From Flavobacteriales bacterium (lineage in GTDB: Bacteria > Bacteroidota > Bacteroidia > Flavobacteriales_H > JAHEZO01), in contig JAHEZO010000012.1 of NCBI GenBank assembly GCA_023250995.1, positions 1 to 33,894 on the forward strand: DNA of 33,894 nt, written 5' to 3'. Position numbers and translations under genes: made by a program. The notes under the pieces were generated by a model. That model did no database searches and was not told where the DNA came from. It saw only the letters and a list, made by a program, of their open reading frames with translations. Positions 10,118-19,032 of the stretch are shown here, piece by piece. The stretch's first letter is position 1, and the number at the start of each line of letters is the position of its first letter.

Positions 10118-11059
10118 TTGGAAATTCTTAATAGTTGTCCGATATGCAAAGGTCAAAAATTCAAACCTTTTTTACTTTGCACTGATTTTACCGTTTCACG
10201 TGAAACCTTTCAAATTGTTGAATGTGAATCATGCAATTTTCATTTTACCAATCCAAGGCCAAATGAAATTGAAATTACGAGGTACTACCAAAGTGAAGAT
10301 TATATTTCCCATACGGGAACCAGCAAAGGACTGGTAAACCGTATATATCTTCTAGTGAGAAAATATACCCTTGCAAAAAAGCTTCAATTGGTATTAGAAG
10401 AAAATTTTAGAGGAAACAGTTCAAAATTAAAAAATTTGGACTCGTTGGCCTTGATGGATTATGGCTGCGGAACCGGTGAATTTTTAAAAACATGCAAGGA
10501 TGCCGGCATAGAAACTACCGGAATTGAGCCGGGGGAAAAGGCCAGGGAATTCGGAATTAATAAATATGATTTGAATATATTAAACCCCGATAAAATAAAA
10601 ACAATTCCAAGCGAAACTTTTGATATCGTAACACTTTGGCACGTTCTGGAACATATCCATCAAATTGAAGAATTTTTAAATAATTTGAAAAGATTATTAA
10701 AAAAAACAGGGGTAGCAATAATTGCGGTTCCTAATTTTATTTCTTTGGATTCAAAAATTTATAAAGAAAATTGGGCAGCTTTTGATGTCCCAAGGCATTT
10801 ATATCATTTTTCGCCAAAAGACATGGTGAACCTAATGGATGGGTATGATTTTAAACTTGAAAAAACAAAACCAATGATTTTTGATGCATTTTACGTAAGT
10901 ATGCTTAGTGAAAAATACAAAAACTCAGGAATTGGAAAAAATAATATGGTTGGAAATTTAATTTCAGGTTTTTTCAGCGGTTTAAAATCTAATGTTTCGG
11001 CCATTAAAAATGAAAATTCCTATTCAAGCTTGATATATTTTTTTAAAAAACGCCATTAA
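10118..11059 (+). CDS. Class I SAM-dependent methyltransferase with N-terminal zinc-binding motif
   Basis: The N-terminus has CPIC (residues 7-10) and CESC about 25 residues later, a likely zinc ribbon, then NPRPNEIEITRYYQSEDYISHTG. The Rossmann core carries motif I LMDYGCGTGEFLK, the acidic residue in TTGIEPGEKA, and the post-motif FDIVTLWHVLEHIHQIEEFLNNL. This is the Methyltransf_23-like architecture common next to cell-surface glycan or tRNA genes; the substrate is unknown. An in-frame stop at 10100-10102 and the CPIC motif bracket the start. No ATG or GTG lies between them, so TTG at 10118 (or ATT at 10112) must be used unless the ten-A run just upstream hides a frameshift. The gene converges with the propeller gene; no strong terminator is seen between them. 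Confidence 0.88.
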   Translation: MEILNSCPICKGQKFKPFLLCTDFTVSRETFQIVECESCNFHFTNPRPNEIEITRYYQSEDYISHTGTSKGLVNRIYLLVRKYTLAKKLQLVLEENFRGNSSKLKNLDSLALMDYGCGTGEFLKTCKDAGIETTGIEPGEKAREFGINKYDLNILNPDKIKTIPSETFDIVTLWHVLEHIHQIEEFLNNLKRLLKKTGVAIIAVPNFISLDSKIYKENWAAFDVPRHLYHFSPKDMVNLMDGYDFKLEKTKPMIFDAFYVSMLSEKYKNSGIGKNNMVGNLISGFFSGLKSNVSAIKNENSYSSLIYFFKKRH

Positions 11060-11122
11060 ATTGGTTTATTCGCATTAAAACCTTCTTATGGCACTCTATC
11101 CCAAAAAATTAATTTTAATTTA

Positions 11123-13786
11123 TTAAAACCCCTCTTTTGTCAGGCTTACCTTCTTTATAATTCTTTTATCATTGGTTAGGATTTCAACCAAAAGTAAACC
11201 CGAAGGAATTCCGGAAAGGTTAATTGGCAAAGTAAAAGACGATTCAGAGGCCCTTAATGTTTTATCAAATAAAACTGAGCCTGTTAAACCAAACACGGTA
11301 ATTTTCGTTTGTGAGCTTAACGGGTTTTCAACGGAAACAAAAAATTTTCCATTGGTGGGATTGGGGTAAACATTAGCCTTAATTTCCTTTGAATTACCAG
11401 CCAAACTTTTATTGGAAACAGGTAAAAATTCCAGGTCAGTTTCCCATAAACCCCTTCCATAAGTTGCGGCTCTCAGCTTTCCACTTCCGTAGTGAATTTC
11501 GAGTTCATTAACAATCACATTGGGAAGGAGATCGTTAAAAGGCAACCAATCGGTCATAGTGCTATCGCGGTAAAAAACACCAAAATCGGTTCCTAAATAA
11601 ATAACTTCGGGAGAATTATTTTGAATTAAAATGCAATTGACCGGAATATTTGGCAAGGTACCTGAGCAATTAATCCATGAGGCGCCTCCGTCTTTTGAGC
11701 AATAAACTTTGCTGCCCTGAGAATATCCCGAAAGGGTTGCCCAAATTTTTTGGGGATCATCACCACTTACAGCAACTCCAGAAAGGGAATTATTTACTAA
11801 TGGAAATGAAGAAGAAATGGACTGCCAGTTAGTTCCTCCATCAGTTGATTTGTAAAGATCGGAAGTGGTTCCGACATAAATATAATTTGGATCGGAAGGA
11901 GATATAACAAGCACATCTATTGTAGCGTTATTGGTGGGGTTACCAATTGAAGTCCAGCTCCATCCACCATCAGAACTTTTATAAAGTTGCTCATACCCGG
12001 CAAAAAGAATAGAGGGATCTGTTGGATGGAATAAAAATGGAGTTGTCCATGAGCCTGAGGTAGAGGGTGATACATCAGTCCAGGATAATCCACCATCCGT
12101 TGTGATATTCAATTGTCCGTATTGTGTAGCAGCCAAAACATTATCAGAATTTGAGTAATTAACCGCACATTCCATTCCATCGGCAAAAACCACCATATCC
12201 CAATTTCCATTATCCTTTTTTACCACACCATTATCCTGCTGGCCACAATAAACAATATTTTTATCGAGTTCCGAACCGCCCAGTCGGTAAAACTGAGAAA
12301 TTGAAATCCCGCTGCTTAAATTAGTATAGGAATTTCCGCCATCGGTTGACTTAAAAACTCCACCATCTGTACAAATAAAAACCACATTTCCATTGCCGGG
12401 AGGAAACTCAATATCATGCTTATCAGCATGGCAGTATTTTGGGTTTGGCCAACCAGACCAATCATCAATTACCGACCAGGTTCCACCTCCATCGGAGGAC
12501 ATCCCCAATTCAAGACCTCCAACAAAAATTTTATTTTCATCAGTTGGAGAAACGGCAAGGACATTATCATAATATCCATAAAAAGTAACAGAAGGTGCCG
12601 TTTGCTGGGAAAAGGAAATTCCACCGTCAGAAGATATAAACAATCCTCCTGATTCGCACAATGAATATATTACATTTGGGTTGGTTTGTGTTACTGCAAT
12701 GGATTGTCGGCCTCCACCACATAATCCTGCTGAAATTACCGACCAGTTTAATCCTTTGTTTACAGATTTAAAAAAGTGATTTCCGGCAGCGGCATAAACA
12801 ATATTTGCATCTGCAGTATTAAATTCAATATCATAAAAATGAACCGTACTAACTTTAGTCCAGTTAATGCCAGCATCTGAAGTTCTCCACATCCCATCTC
12901 TTGAAGCCGCAAGAAGAACTTGTGGATCCAGGGGATTAATTACCAGGCGCTGAATTATCCTTCCCTGATTTTGATTATAGGTTAAGCCGGTTGAATTCCA
13001 GGTAATTCCTCCATCGGTTGATTTAAGCACCCCGGCCGTATAGGTACCACCCCAAAAATCTACTCCATTTTCATACCCATAACCATCCCCTGTGGCAATG
13101 TACATATTGTTTGGATTTATAGGATCAATGGCAATGTCTGAAATTCCGATAGCTGGTAAAAAATCGCTTGTGCTGCTCCAACTGTTTCCCCCATCGGATG
13201 TTTTCCAAAGTCCACCGCAGGCAGAACCAACCCAAAAAATATCAGGGTTAGATGGATTAAACTCGATTGTATTTATCCGTCCCATGCCACCTCCATTACC
13301 CGGAACTTCAAAGGGGCCTAGAGGGCTCCACCCAGAAGTGGCTTTTTTTTGTTTGGGGGTATTTTTATTCTGTTTAAATTTTTCCCATTCACTCCAAAGA
13401 ATGGTGGGATCAATTTTTTTATTGCCGGGAGATCTGAATTTCATAAAATTCTCCAAACGTTGAAATTGCTGAAGTTCCCCATCAACATTGTTTTGAAAAC
13501 CCGGAGCAACGGGAAATTTACTTTTTGTTTCCCAATAATCATAAAAAGCCTTTTTAACATCAGAAAAGGAAGCGTTGGGAGGAACTTTAGTGGTCCATTC
13601 CTGACCGAAGGAAACGGAGGAAAAAATCATTAGGAGAAAAAAACAAAACAAAAAGAAATATGAAAGATTGATATTTGTTTTTGGATGTGAGCAGAGGAAA
13701 TTTTTTTTGCACAAATAAATTACAGAAACTTTCCCAAAGTAATCCGGAAATAGAATTGATGCCCTATCGGAAATAGAATTAAACAT
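11123..13786 (-). CDS. Secreted VPS10/sortilin-like beta-propeller protein with T9SS type A sorting domain
   Basis: About eleven Asp-box (BNR) repeats of the form SxDGGxxW are spaced through the body (for example [36 protein letters not shown]), as in sortilin/VPS10-like seven- to ten-bladed propellers. The C-terminus has [13 protein letters not shown] and ends in a Por-secretion-tail domain, so the mature protein is probably sent through the T9SS. A hydrophobic signal segment ending SSVSFGQ precedes the mature part. ATG at 13786 overlaps the stop of the upstream dehydrogenase by 8 bp but gives a long N-region; TTG at 13714 would give a more typical signal peptide of about 38 residues. The open frame extends to 13936, but that part lies in the dehydrogenase gene and is unlikely to be translated. 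The ligand or function is unknown. Confidence 0.85.
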   Translation of the reverse strand: MFNSISDRASILFPDYFGKVSVIYLCKKNFLCSHPKTNINLSYFFLFCFFLLMIFSSVSFGQEWTTKVPPNASFSDVKKAFYDYWETKSKFPVAPGFQNNVDGELQQFQRLENFMKFRSPGNKKIDPTILWSEWEKFKQNKNTPKQKKATSGWSPLGPFEVPGNGGGMGRINTIEFNPSNPDIFWVGSACGGLWKTSDGGNSWSSTSDFLPAIGISDIAIDPINPNNMYIATGDGYGYENGVDFWGGTYTAGVLKSTDGGITWNSTGLTYNQNQGRIIQRLVINPLDPQVLLAASRDGMWRTSDAGINWTKVSTVHFYDIEFNTADANIVYAAAGNHFFKSVNKGLNWSVISAGLCGGGRQSIAVTQTNPNVIYSLCESGGLFISSDGGISFSQQTAPSVTFYGYYDNVLAVSPTDENKIFVGGLELGMSSDGGGTWSVIDDWSGWPNPKYCHADKHDIEFPPGNGNVVFICTDGGVFKSTDGGNSYTNLSSGISISQFYRLGGSELDKNIVYCGQQDNGVVKKDNGNWDMVVFADGMECAVNYSNSDNVLAATQYGQLNITTDGGLSWTDVSPSTSGSWTTPFLFHPTDPSILFAGYEQLYKSSDGGWSWTSIGNPTNNATIDVLVISPSDPNYIYVGTTSDLYKSTDGGTNWQSISSSFPLVNNSLSGVAVSGDDPQKIWATLSGYSQGSKVYCSKDGGASWINCSGTLPNIPVNCILIQNNSPEVIYLGTDFGVFYRDSTMTDWLPFNDLLPNVIVNELEIHYGSGKLRAATYGRGLWETDLEFLPVSNKSLAGNSKEIKANVYPNPTNGKFFVSVENPLSSQTKITVFGLTGSVLFDKTLRASESSFTLPINLSGIPSGLLLVEILTNDKRIIKKVSLTKEGF

Positions 13787-15344
13787 CAAATTTAATTCCC
13801 TGGGCAAGCGGAAGATCGGAGCCATAATTAATTGTGTTGGTTTGTCTGCGCATGTAAGCCTTCCAGGAGTCGGAGCCGGATTCTCTTCCCCCACCGGTTT
13901 CTTTTTCTCCTCCGAAAGCACCACCAATTTCGGCACCTGAGGTTCCTATATTCACATTGGCAATTCCACAATCACTTCCTTCGGCTGAGAGAAACTTTTC
14001 CATCTCCTGCATGTCTTTAGTAAAAATGCTGGAAGATAATCCCTGGGGAACACCGTTTTGAATTGAAATTGCCTCATCAATGTTTTTATAACTCATTACA
14101 TATAATATGGGGGCGAAGGTTTCTTCCTGAACAATTTCGAAATTGTTTTTTGCTTCAATGATACAGGGATTTACATAGCAGCCGCTTTCGAAACCTTTCC
14201 CTGAAAAAACTTTTCCTTCGACAATAACATTTCCACCCTCCGCTTTAGCTTTTTCAATGGCGTTAAGATAATCAGTTACGGCTTTTTTGTCGATGAGGGG
14301 ACCCACGTGATTTGCAGCATCGAGCGGGTTTCCAATTCTGAGCTGGGCATAGGCCTTTCTCAAAACATCAAGAGTTTTCTGGTAAATGCTTTCATGAATA
14401 ATGAGCCTTCGGGTGCTTGTGCAACGTTGGCCGGCCGTACCCACTGCTCCGAAAACAGCTCCCATTACCACCATATTCAAATCGGCTTTTTCAGAAACAA
14501 TTATGGCATTATTGCCTCCCAATTCAAGTATGGAGCGCCCAAATCTTTGAGCCACTGAGCCTGCAACAATCCGGCCGATACGAGTAGATCCGGTAAAAGA
14601 AATAAGCGGAATATTCGGATCGTTGTTCATCATATCGCCCACCGGATTTCCGACAAGCAAACTGCAAACACCTTCGGGAACATTATTTTTTTTGAAAACG
14701 GGGGCGATAATATTTTGGCAGGCCAGAGCACAGAGTGGGGTTTTTGAGGAAGGTTTCCAAATACAAACATCACCGCAAACAAGAGCAATCATTGAGTTCC
14801 AGCTCCATACCGCAACCGGAAAATTAAATGCCGAGATTATTCCCACAATTCCGAGTGGGTGCCATTGTTCATACATACGATGGCGGGGCCGTTCGCTGTG
14901 CATGGTGAAGCCGTAAAGCTGGCGGGAGAGCCCCACGGCAAAATCACAGATATCAATCATTTCCTGAACTTCACCAAGGCCTTCCTGACAGGATTTCCCC
15001 ATTTCATAAGAAACGAGTTTCCCGAGGGGTTCTTTGTACTTTCGGAGTTCATCTCCAATCTGGCGGACAATTTCTCCCCGCTGAGGGGCGGGAACGGATC
15101 TCCATTTTTTAAAGGCTTCTTTTCCGGCAGAAACAACTTGAAGGTATTCCTTTTCAGAGGCTGTTTTTACTTTCCCGATTAATTTTCCGTCAGCAGGTGA
15201 AAAGGATTCAATAATTCCACCGGTTCCTTCAATCCAACCGGTGCCGGTAGAAACACCTTCATTTAATACGTTTACTCCAAGCATTTTCAGCGCATCCTTA
15301 ATACCGAATGTTTCGGCCGGAATTTCTATTTCAGCAGTTGTCAT
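13779..15344 (-). CDS. ALDH7 family (antiquitin-type) aldehyde dehydrogenase, probable L-aminoadipate-semialdehyde dehydrogenase
   Basis: The 521-residue protein has the full NAD(P)-dependent aldehyde dehydrogenase fold. The catalytic Cys is in [12 protein letters not shown], the general-base Glu in ILELGGNN, and the cofactor-binding loop in [10 protein letters not shown]. The C-terminal signatures [20 protein letters not shown] and [19 protein letters not shown] match ALDH7A1/antiquitin very closely, as does the final LPLAQGIKF. In that family the enzyme oxidises alpha-aminoadipic semialdehyde in lysine breakdown (EC 1.2.1.31) and can also detoxify other aldehydes. No other lysine-catabolic gene is in the window, so the physiological substrate is inferred. 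It lies 32 bp after the upstream secreted protein gene and overlaps the downstream propeller gene, so it is probably cotranscribed with both. Confidence 0.92.
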   Translation of the reverse strand: MTTAEIEIPAETFGIKDALKMLGVNVLNEGVSTGTGWIEGTGGIIESFSPADGKLIGKVKTASEKEYLQVVSAGKEAFKKWRSVPAPQRGEIVRQIGDELRKYKEPLGKLVSYEMGKSCQEGLGEVQEMIDICDFAVGLSRQLYGFTMHSERPRHRMYEQWHPLGIVGIISAFNFPVAVWSWNSMIALVCGDVCIWKPSSKTPLCALACQNIIAPVFKKNNVPEGVCSLLVGNPVGDMMNNDPNIPLISFTGSTRIGRIVAGSVAQRFGRSILELGGNNAIIVSEKADLNMVVMGAVFGAVGTAGQRCTSTRRLIIHESIYQKTLDVLRKAYAQLRIGNPLDAANHVGPLIDKKAVTDYLNAIEKAKAEGGNVIVEGKVFSGKGFESGCYVNPCIIEAKNNFEIVQEETFAPILYVMSYKNIDEAISIQNGVPQGLSSSIFTKDMQEMEKFLSAEGSDCGIANVNIGTSGAEIGGAFGGEKETGGGRESGSDSWKAYMRRQTNTINYGSDLPLAQGIKFDV

Positions 15345-15376
15345 AGTAAAAAAAATTTCTTATAAAATTAGTAATT

Positions 15377-16336
15377 TTAATACTCGTCATAAGAACTTCT
15401 TGATTTTTCGGGTTTTTTCTCCCCGGGTTCTTTTGAATGATTTGGGTTTTCGAGATGAGAAACAATCTCTTTTGCCAAACCATCAAATTTAGAATTTACA
15501 ATAGCTTGAGCATCATTATCAGAGGAGGAAACAAATGTTTTAGCAGCATCTCCATAAATTTCTTTTCCGCTTTTATTGAAAATGGAATAATGTATTTTTA
15601 TCATTCTTGAATAATTACCGGAGGAAAGATTCCTGTAGTCGGTATTTGGCGGAACCACAAAATCCATCTGGTTGATAAAAATAAAAAAATCACATTCATA
15701 TTTGGATGACAGGAATGCAAGAACTTCGGGATTTACAATTGAGGTGGCCATGTATTTTTCGCTGACCTGGGGCGGGGTTGAAATCTGGCCGTTATTAATT
15801 CCGGTACCCGGTCCATTATTAGAGGTGGGTGTGGATTTGTTTCCCGTTTTGTTTCCATCAAAAACTTCGCGGGCTTTATCACTTGCACTTTTAAGAGTGC
15901 CAAGAGGGGTTTTTCGGGAGGTATCAGGGGTTAAGGGCACGGGCAAATATTTATACCCTATGGATTTATAAATAAAATCCAAATCAGCAATGAGTTCAGG
16001 ATCCTGGGAGTGCATTGAAAGTGATTTAAAAGTGGAGTTATAAATCATTTTCGCCTCTATAAAAACATTATTGCAAATTCCTTTTCTGAAAATTTCACAA
16101 ATCTCTTTTTGGTTCTTTCCTGTTTTTTCCGAAATATCTTTATCTGCTTCGGACATGTACATTTTTGTTTCGAAAGGAATAACCATTACCCTGTTAAACT
16201 GTGATGCAATTGTTTTTTCGGAAGAAGATTTTGGTGACTCTTTGTGAATTTCCAATGTGGAAGTTTGAGAAAAAGAAAATAAATTTATTAAAGTGAAAAT
16301 AAATGGAAAAAAGAAATATTGCTTAAGGTAAATCAT
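15377..16336 (-). CDS. Secreted protein of unknown function
   Basis: I do not recognise a family. Starting at the ATG at 16336 gives a classical signal peptide (MIYLKQYFFF...FSFS) with cleavage near SFSQT; an upstream ATG at 16360 adds eight residues. The mature part begins with a low-complexity Ser/Lys segment, then FNRVMVIPFETKMYMSEADKDI, a phrase that resembles proteins which build or assess a periplasmic lipoprotein scaffold but is too short for a call. A Thr/Gly/Asn-rich linker (about residues 160-195) separates it from a C-terminal part with CDFFIFINQMDFVVPP and IHYSIFNKSGKEIYGD. The tail is very charged (GEKKPEKSRSSYDEY). The short element at 16379-16603 sits 42 bp upstream of the start. 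Confidence 0.72.
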   Translation of the reverse strand: MIYLKQYFFFPFIFTLINLFSFSQTSTLEIHKESPKSSSEKTIASQFNRVMVIPFETKMYMSEADKDISEKTGKNQKEICEIFRKGICNNVFIEAKMIYNSTFKSLSMHSQDPELIADLDFIYKSIGYKYLPVPLTPDTSRKTPLGTLKSASDKAREVFDGNKTGNKSTPTSNNGPGTGINNGQISTPPQVSEKYMATSIVNPEVLAFLSSKYECDFFIFINQMDFVVPPNTDYRNLSSGNYSRMIKIHYSIFNKSGKEIYGDAAKTFVSSSDNDAQAIVNSKFDGLAKEIVSHLENPNHSKEPGEKKPEKSRSSYDEY

Positions 16337-16378
16337 GAGGGGTTTCAATGTTAGGAACAAGAGTGATTAACTGATTAA

Positions 16379-16603
16379 CTGAAAATACGCAAAAACGTTA
16401 ATTTCCAAAATACAAATATCAAAATACAAATAATATTCAATTTCAAAATTTCAATTATCAAACCGTCTGCTAACTTGATTTTTCGATTATTGTCGAAAAA
16501 ATCTTCTTTAGCGGTTTAGAATTTTTTTTATTGGTCATTGAAATTTTTTTGCAATTTGATTATTGTTATTTGTTATTTGAAATAGGGATGTGCGTAACAT
16601 CAG
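16379..16603. mobile_element. MITE-like element, copy 1 (225 bp)
   Basis: This 225-bp stretch has no coding capacity. It aligns without gaps to 20625-20849, with about 22 mismatches by eye (about 90% identity). The ends are CTGAAAATACGCA and TGCGTAACATCAG, imperfect inverted repeats. It is flanked by the direct repeat TGATTAA (16372-16378 and 16604-16610), as expected for a target-site duplication. A second TGATTAA lies one unit further left (16364-16370), making a small tandem. The centre forms a perfect hairpin, TTTTTCGA (16479-16486) with TCGAAAAA (16493-16500). No transposase is nearby, so it would need one elsewhere. Confidence 0.75.
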
Positions 16604-16829
16604 TGATTAAATAAAAAAAACGAACCACAATAGTTACATAGAATAAATAAAAAAATGCCGGATAGTTTTTGCGTTTAATTGATTTTGTTTTTTGCGAAAG
16701 TAGGTCTTTTTTAAGTTTAAAAAACAGATAGAATTTTCAGTCTCAGGCAAAATCTAAAAATAATCTGCCTAATTTAGCCTTGCAGGAAAAAAAGGTTACT
16801 TACACATATTTTTGCTTTAAAATCATTTT
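16604..16829. other. AT-rich intergenic region upstream of the metallophosphoesterase
   Basis: Together with copy 1 of the short element this is the divergent intergenic region between the secreted protein (-) and the phosphoesterase (+). Apart from the promoter-like site at 16780-16814 I see no gene, RNA or repeat in it. Confidence 0.6.
16780..16814 (+). promoter_or_regulatory. Bacteroidota-type promoter for the metallophosphoesterase
   Basis: TATTTTTG at 16807-16814 matches the Bacteroidota -7 consensus TAnnTTTG. A TTG at 16780-16782 could serve as the -33 element, though the 24-nt spacing is slightly long. The start codon follows 15 nt later, giving a very short leader. Confidence 0.45.
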
Positions 16830-17969
16830 ATGAAAAAACATCATTTTCTTATCTTTTCGTTTTCTGTATTATTCATTTTAGTTTTCGTTTCCCGAATATT
16901 AAAGGCGCAAACCTTTGCCTGTATTGGTGATTATGGAGAAGCCGGACAGCCTGAACTTGCCGTTTCAAATCTTGTTAAAAGCTGGAACCCTGAATTTATT
17001 ATTACCACAGGCGACAATAATTATCTCTATGGCGACTCCTTAACCATAGACACAAATATCGGCTTTTATTACCATCAATATATTTACCCTTATAGCGGGA
17101 AATATAGCAATAGCGACACGACCACAAAAAACAGGTTTTTCCCATCTATTGGCAACCACGATCTTTTAACCGCCAACGGACAACCCTATTATAATTACTT
17201 CTCACTTCCAAACAATGAGCGGTACTATGATTTTGTTTGGGGAGATGTTCATTTTTTTTCTCTTAACAGCGATAGTTCAGGAGGTCACGAACCGGACGGA
17301 ACCGCTGCAAATTCATTCCAGGCGGGGTGGCTGATGGGTAAGCTAAGCACATCAACTTCAAAATGGAATATTGTTTATTTTCATCATGCTGCCTTTTCCT
17401 CCGGAGGAACCCATGGAAGCAGCTCATGGATGCAATGGCCTTTTGAACAATGGGGAGTAACAGCGGTTTTGGGAGGGCATGACCATGTTTTTGAGAGATT
17501 ATTAGTAGGCAAAATTCCATTTTTTGTTAACGGCCTGGGAGGAAGAAATGGAATTTATGCATTAAACGCACCTCTGCCGGAAAGCAAAAAACAGTATAAC
17601 GGGAATTTTGGGGCTATGAAAATATCGGCCTTTGCCGACAGCATTATTTTTGAATTCAGAACTATTGCGGATAGTCTGGTAGATCGGTTTGTAATCATAA
17701 ATACTTTAAGCGGCCTGAACAACCTTGACGGAAGCAATGTTGTGTCTCCAAATCCATTTACCACAAATTCTTTTATTTACCTAAACCGGAAATTGCAAAA
17801 TGGAACCATTCAAATTTATGATATGCTCGGGAAAGAAATTGAAAAAAGAAGTAACCTGGCCGGAAACATTATTCCTATTTCAGGAAAAAACATTTTATCC
17901 GGATTGCTGTTTTATAAAATATCGGAGGATGGAAAAATAGTTACTTCTGGAAGGGCATTGAAATTATGA
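16830..17969 (+). CDS. Secreted calcineurin-like metallophosphoesterase with T9SS type A sorting domain
   Basis: A signal peptide (MKKHHFLIFSFSVLFILVF...LKA) is cleaved near AQTFACIGDYG. The five metal-binding blocks of the calcineurin-like phosphoesterase family are all present in order: GDYG, GDNNY, GNHD, VYFHHAAFSSG and GGHDHVFE. The order and the compact size of the catalytic part resemble purple/tartrate-resistant acid phosphatases, so it is probably a dinuclear-metal acid phosphatase acting outside the cell; the substrate is unknown. The last 80 or so residues (VVSPNPFTTNSFIYL ... IYDMLGKEIEKRS ... GLLFYKISEDGKIVTSGRALKL) are a type A T9SS sorting domain. It is transcribed alone, away from the element-carrying region. 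Confidence 0.92.
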   Translation: MKKHHFLIFSFSVLFILVFVSRILKAQTFACIGDYGEAGQPELAVSNLVKSWNPEFIITTGDNNYLYGDSLTIDTNIGFYYHQYIYPYSGKYSNSDTTTKNRFFPSIGNHDLLTANGQPYYNYFSLPNNERYYDFVWGDVHFFSLNSDSSGGHEPDGTAANSFQAGWLMGKLSTSTSKWNIVYFHHAAFSSGGTHGSSSWMQWPFEQWGVTAVLGGHDHVFERLLVGKIPFFVNGLGGRNGIYALNAPLPESKKQYNGNFGAMKISAFADSIIFEFRTIADSLVDRFVIINTLSGLNNLDGSNVVSPNPFTTNSFIYLNRKLQNGTIQIYDMLGKEIEKRSNLAGNIIPISGKNILSGLLFYKISEDGKIVTSGRALKL

Positions 17970-18312
17970 GGGAGGAATACCTGGGGCGGATAGTGTGTTT
18001 TTATTTGCGATCGAATAATTAGACGATTCACGAATTACCATTAATAAAATTATTTTGTCACCAGGAAACAAAAGCACCTTGGGGCTGAGGAACAAACCTG
18101 GGCAGGATTAATAACCTGAGTTTCGGGTAAGGCAAAATATACCTTTCTAAAAAAAACAGGATACATTTTTTACCTTGCCACAAAAACACAATAGCTCTAA
18201 ATCCCTCAAAAAATATTAGTATGATTTTCTGTTTTGGCGATTTTGTGGCTTTTTTCAAATAAAAAATCTGTGTTTGTAATTTCATTTTATGCAAATATCA
18301 CGGTAGTATCCC
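17970..18312. other. Intergenic region with a 9-bp inverted repeat
   Basis: This lies between convergent genes. I see no credible gene: the open frame on the minus strand here is short and has no recognisable features. A perfect inverted repeat, GCCACAAAA (18177-18185) and TTTTGTGGC (18241-18249), encloses 55 nt, with further imperfect pairing next to the arms. The CACAAAA/ACCAAGGC-like word use is reminiscent of degenerate intergenic repeats found in many environmental genomes, so this may be a decayed non-coding element. Confidence 0.4.
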
Positions 18313-18795
18313 TTATTGTTTTGGTTTTATGGGAATCCAAATTTCTTCTTCCGAAACGGGGTTGTTGTTTTTATAATTCTCTCCCAGTATTTCAAAATGT
18401 GGCCTATTGTCAATATAATATTTTGAAGCCGGCAACCAGGTTCCGAAAATGTATTTGAAAATTTTGGTATCTGTGCTTAGCCCTTTGTAATGAAAAACGG
18501 CATAAAGTCCGCCAGCCAAGGTAAAAGATTCCATTTCTTCGGGAATGGTACCAAAGTCGGAAACTTCAACAGCTGCCCATTTTTCAAACCCGGTATTGAG
18601 ATTTGAGAAAGAAGGATCAAATGGATGAGGGTACACTTGCATTGAAAACAATTCAGTTGTGAGGCTGTTTTTAATTTCTTTTCGTTTTGGCCCAAAGGTT
18701 TGCCAAAGTTTAACCGTTTGATTGTTGGCAAATGTCATTGTAAGGCGAATGCCAATTAACTTTTTTTCTGGCAACGTTTTTATTGTTGGTTGCAT
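18313..18795 (-). CDS. GyrI-like (AraC effector-binding) small-molecule-binding domain protein
   Basis: The 160 residues form a single GyrI-like/SHS2 ligand-binding domain without a DNA-binding part. Family signatures visible are KLIGIRLTMTF near the N-terminus, a FxYIFGTWLPASKYYIDNRPHFEILGENY block at residues 113-142, and the terminal SEEEIWIPIKP. Stand-alone members bind or hydrolyse small hydrophobic or cationic compounds; in Bacteroidota their roles are mostly unknown. The stop is followed by the convergent phosphoesterase region. The start ATG is 28 bp from the end of the hairpin element at 18824, so any promoter must lie in or across that element. Confidence 0.88.
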   Translation of the reverse strand: MQPTIKTLPEKKLIGIRLTMTFANNQTVKLWQTFGPKRKEIKNSLTTELFSMQVYPHPFDPSFSNLNTGFEKWAAVEVSDFGTIPEEMESFTLAGGLYAVFHYKGLSTDTKIFKYIFGTWLPASKYYIDNRPHFEILGENYKNNNPVSEEEIWIPIKPKQ

Positions 18796-18823
18796 ACCAT
18801 TATTCTATTTCCTTAACCTATTA

Positions 18824-18973
18824 CTGAGGTTACGCATAAAGGCCATTAACCGCAGAGGACGCAGAGTAGGCGCAAAGAAACGCAGAGAAATACACTATTG
18901 TATTTTCTCTGCGAACTCTGCGTGTATTTTCTTTGCGTTCTCTGCGGTAAAAAATGTATTTGCGTAACATCAG
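18824..18973. mobile_element. Short hairpin element with the same ends as the 225-bp elements (150 bp)
   Basis: The ends CTGAGGTTACGCA and TGCGTAACATCAG are an inverted repeat and match the ends of copies 1 and 2. The interior is unrelated to theirs: it is a long imperfect hairpin (18849-18948) built from CGCAGAG and CGCAAAG words, with the arms meeting at CGCAGAGAAATAC and GTATTTTCTCTGCG. Repeats with such words are common in environmental bacterial genomes. No convincing target-site duplication is seen. Short open frames crossing it are artefacts of the hairpin. Confidence 0.72.
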
Positions 18974-19032
18974 TATATATTCAAAAGCAAGAGAATGACA
19001 ACAAAGGAAAATTAAGTTTTTCACCATTCACA

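Noticed and set aside
10062-10337. Plus-strand frame overlapping the methyltransferase start
   Set aside because: It starts at TTG, is out of frame with the conserved CPIC and methyltransferase motifs and is basic low-complexity.
18058-18294. Minus-strand 78-codon open frame in the gap after the metallophosphoesterase
   Set aside because: It has no domain, signal or partner, and the underlying DNA looks like a degraded repeat with a 9-bp inverted repeat.
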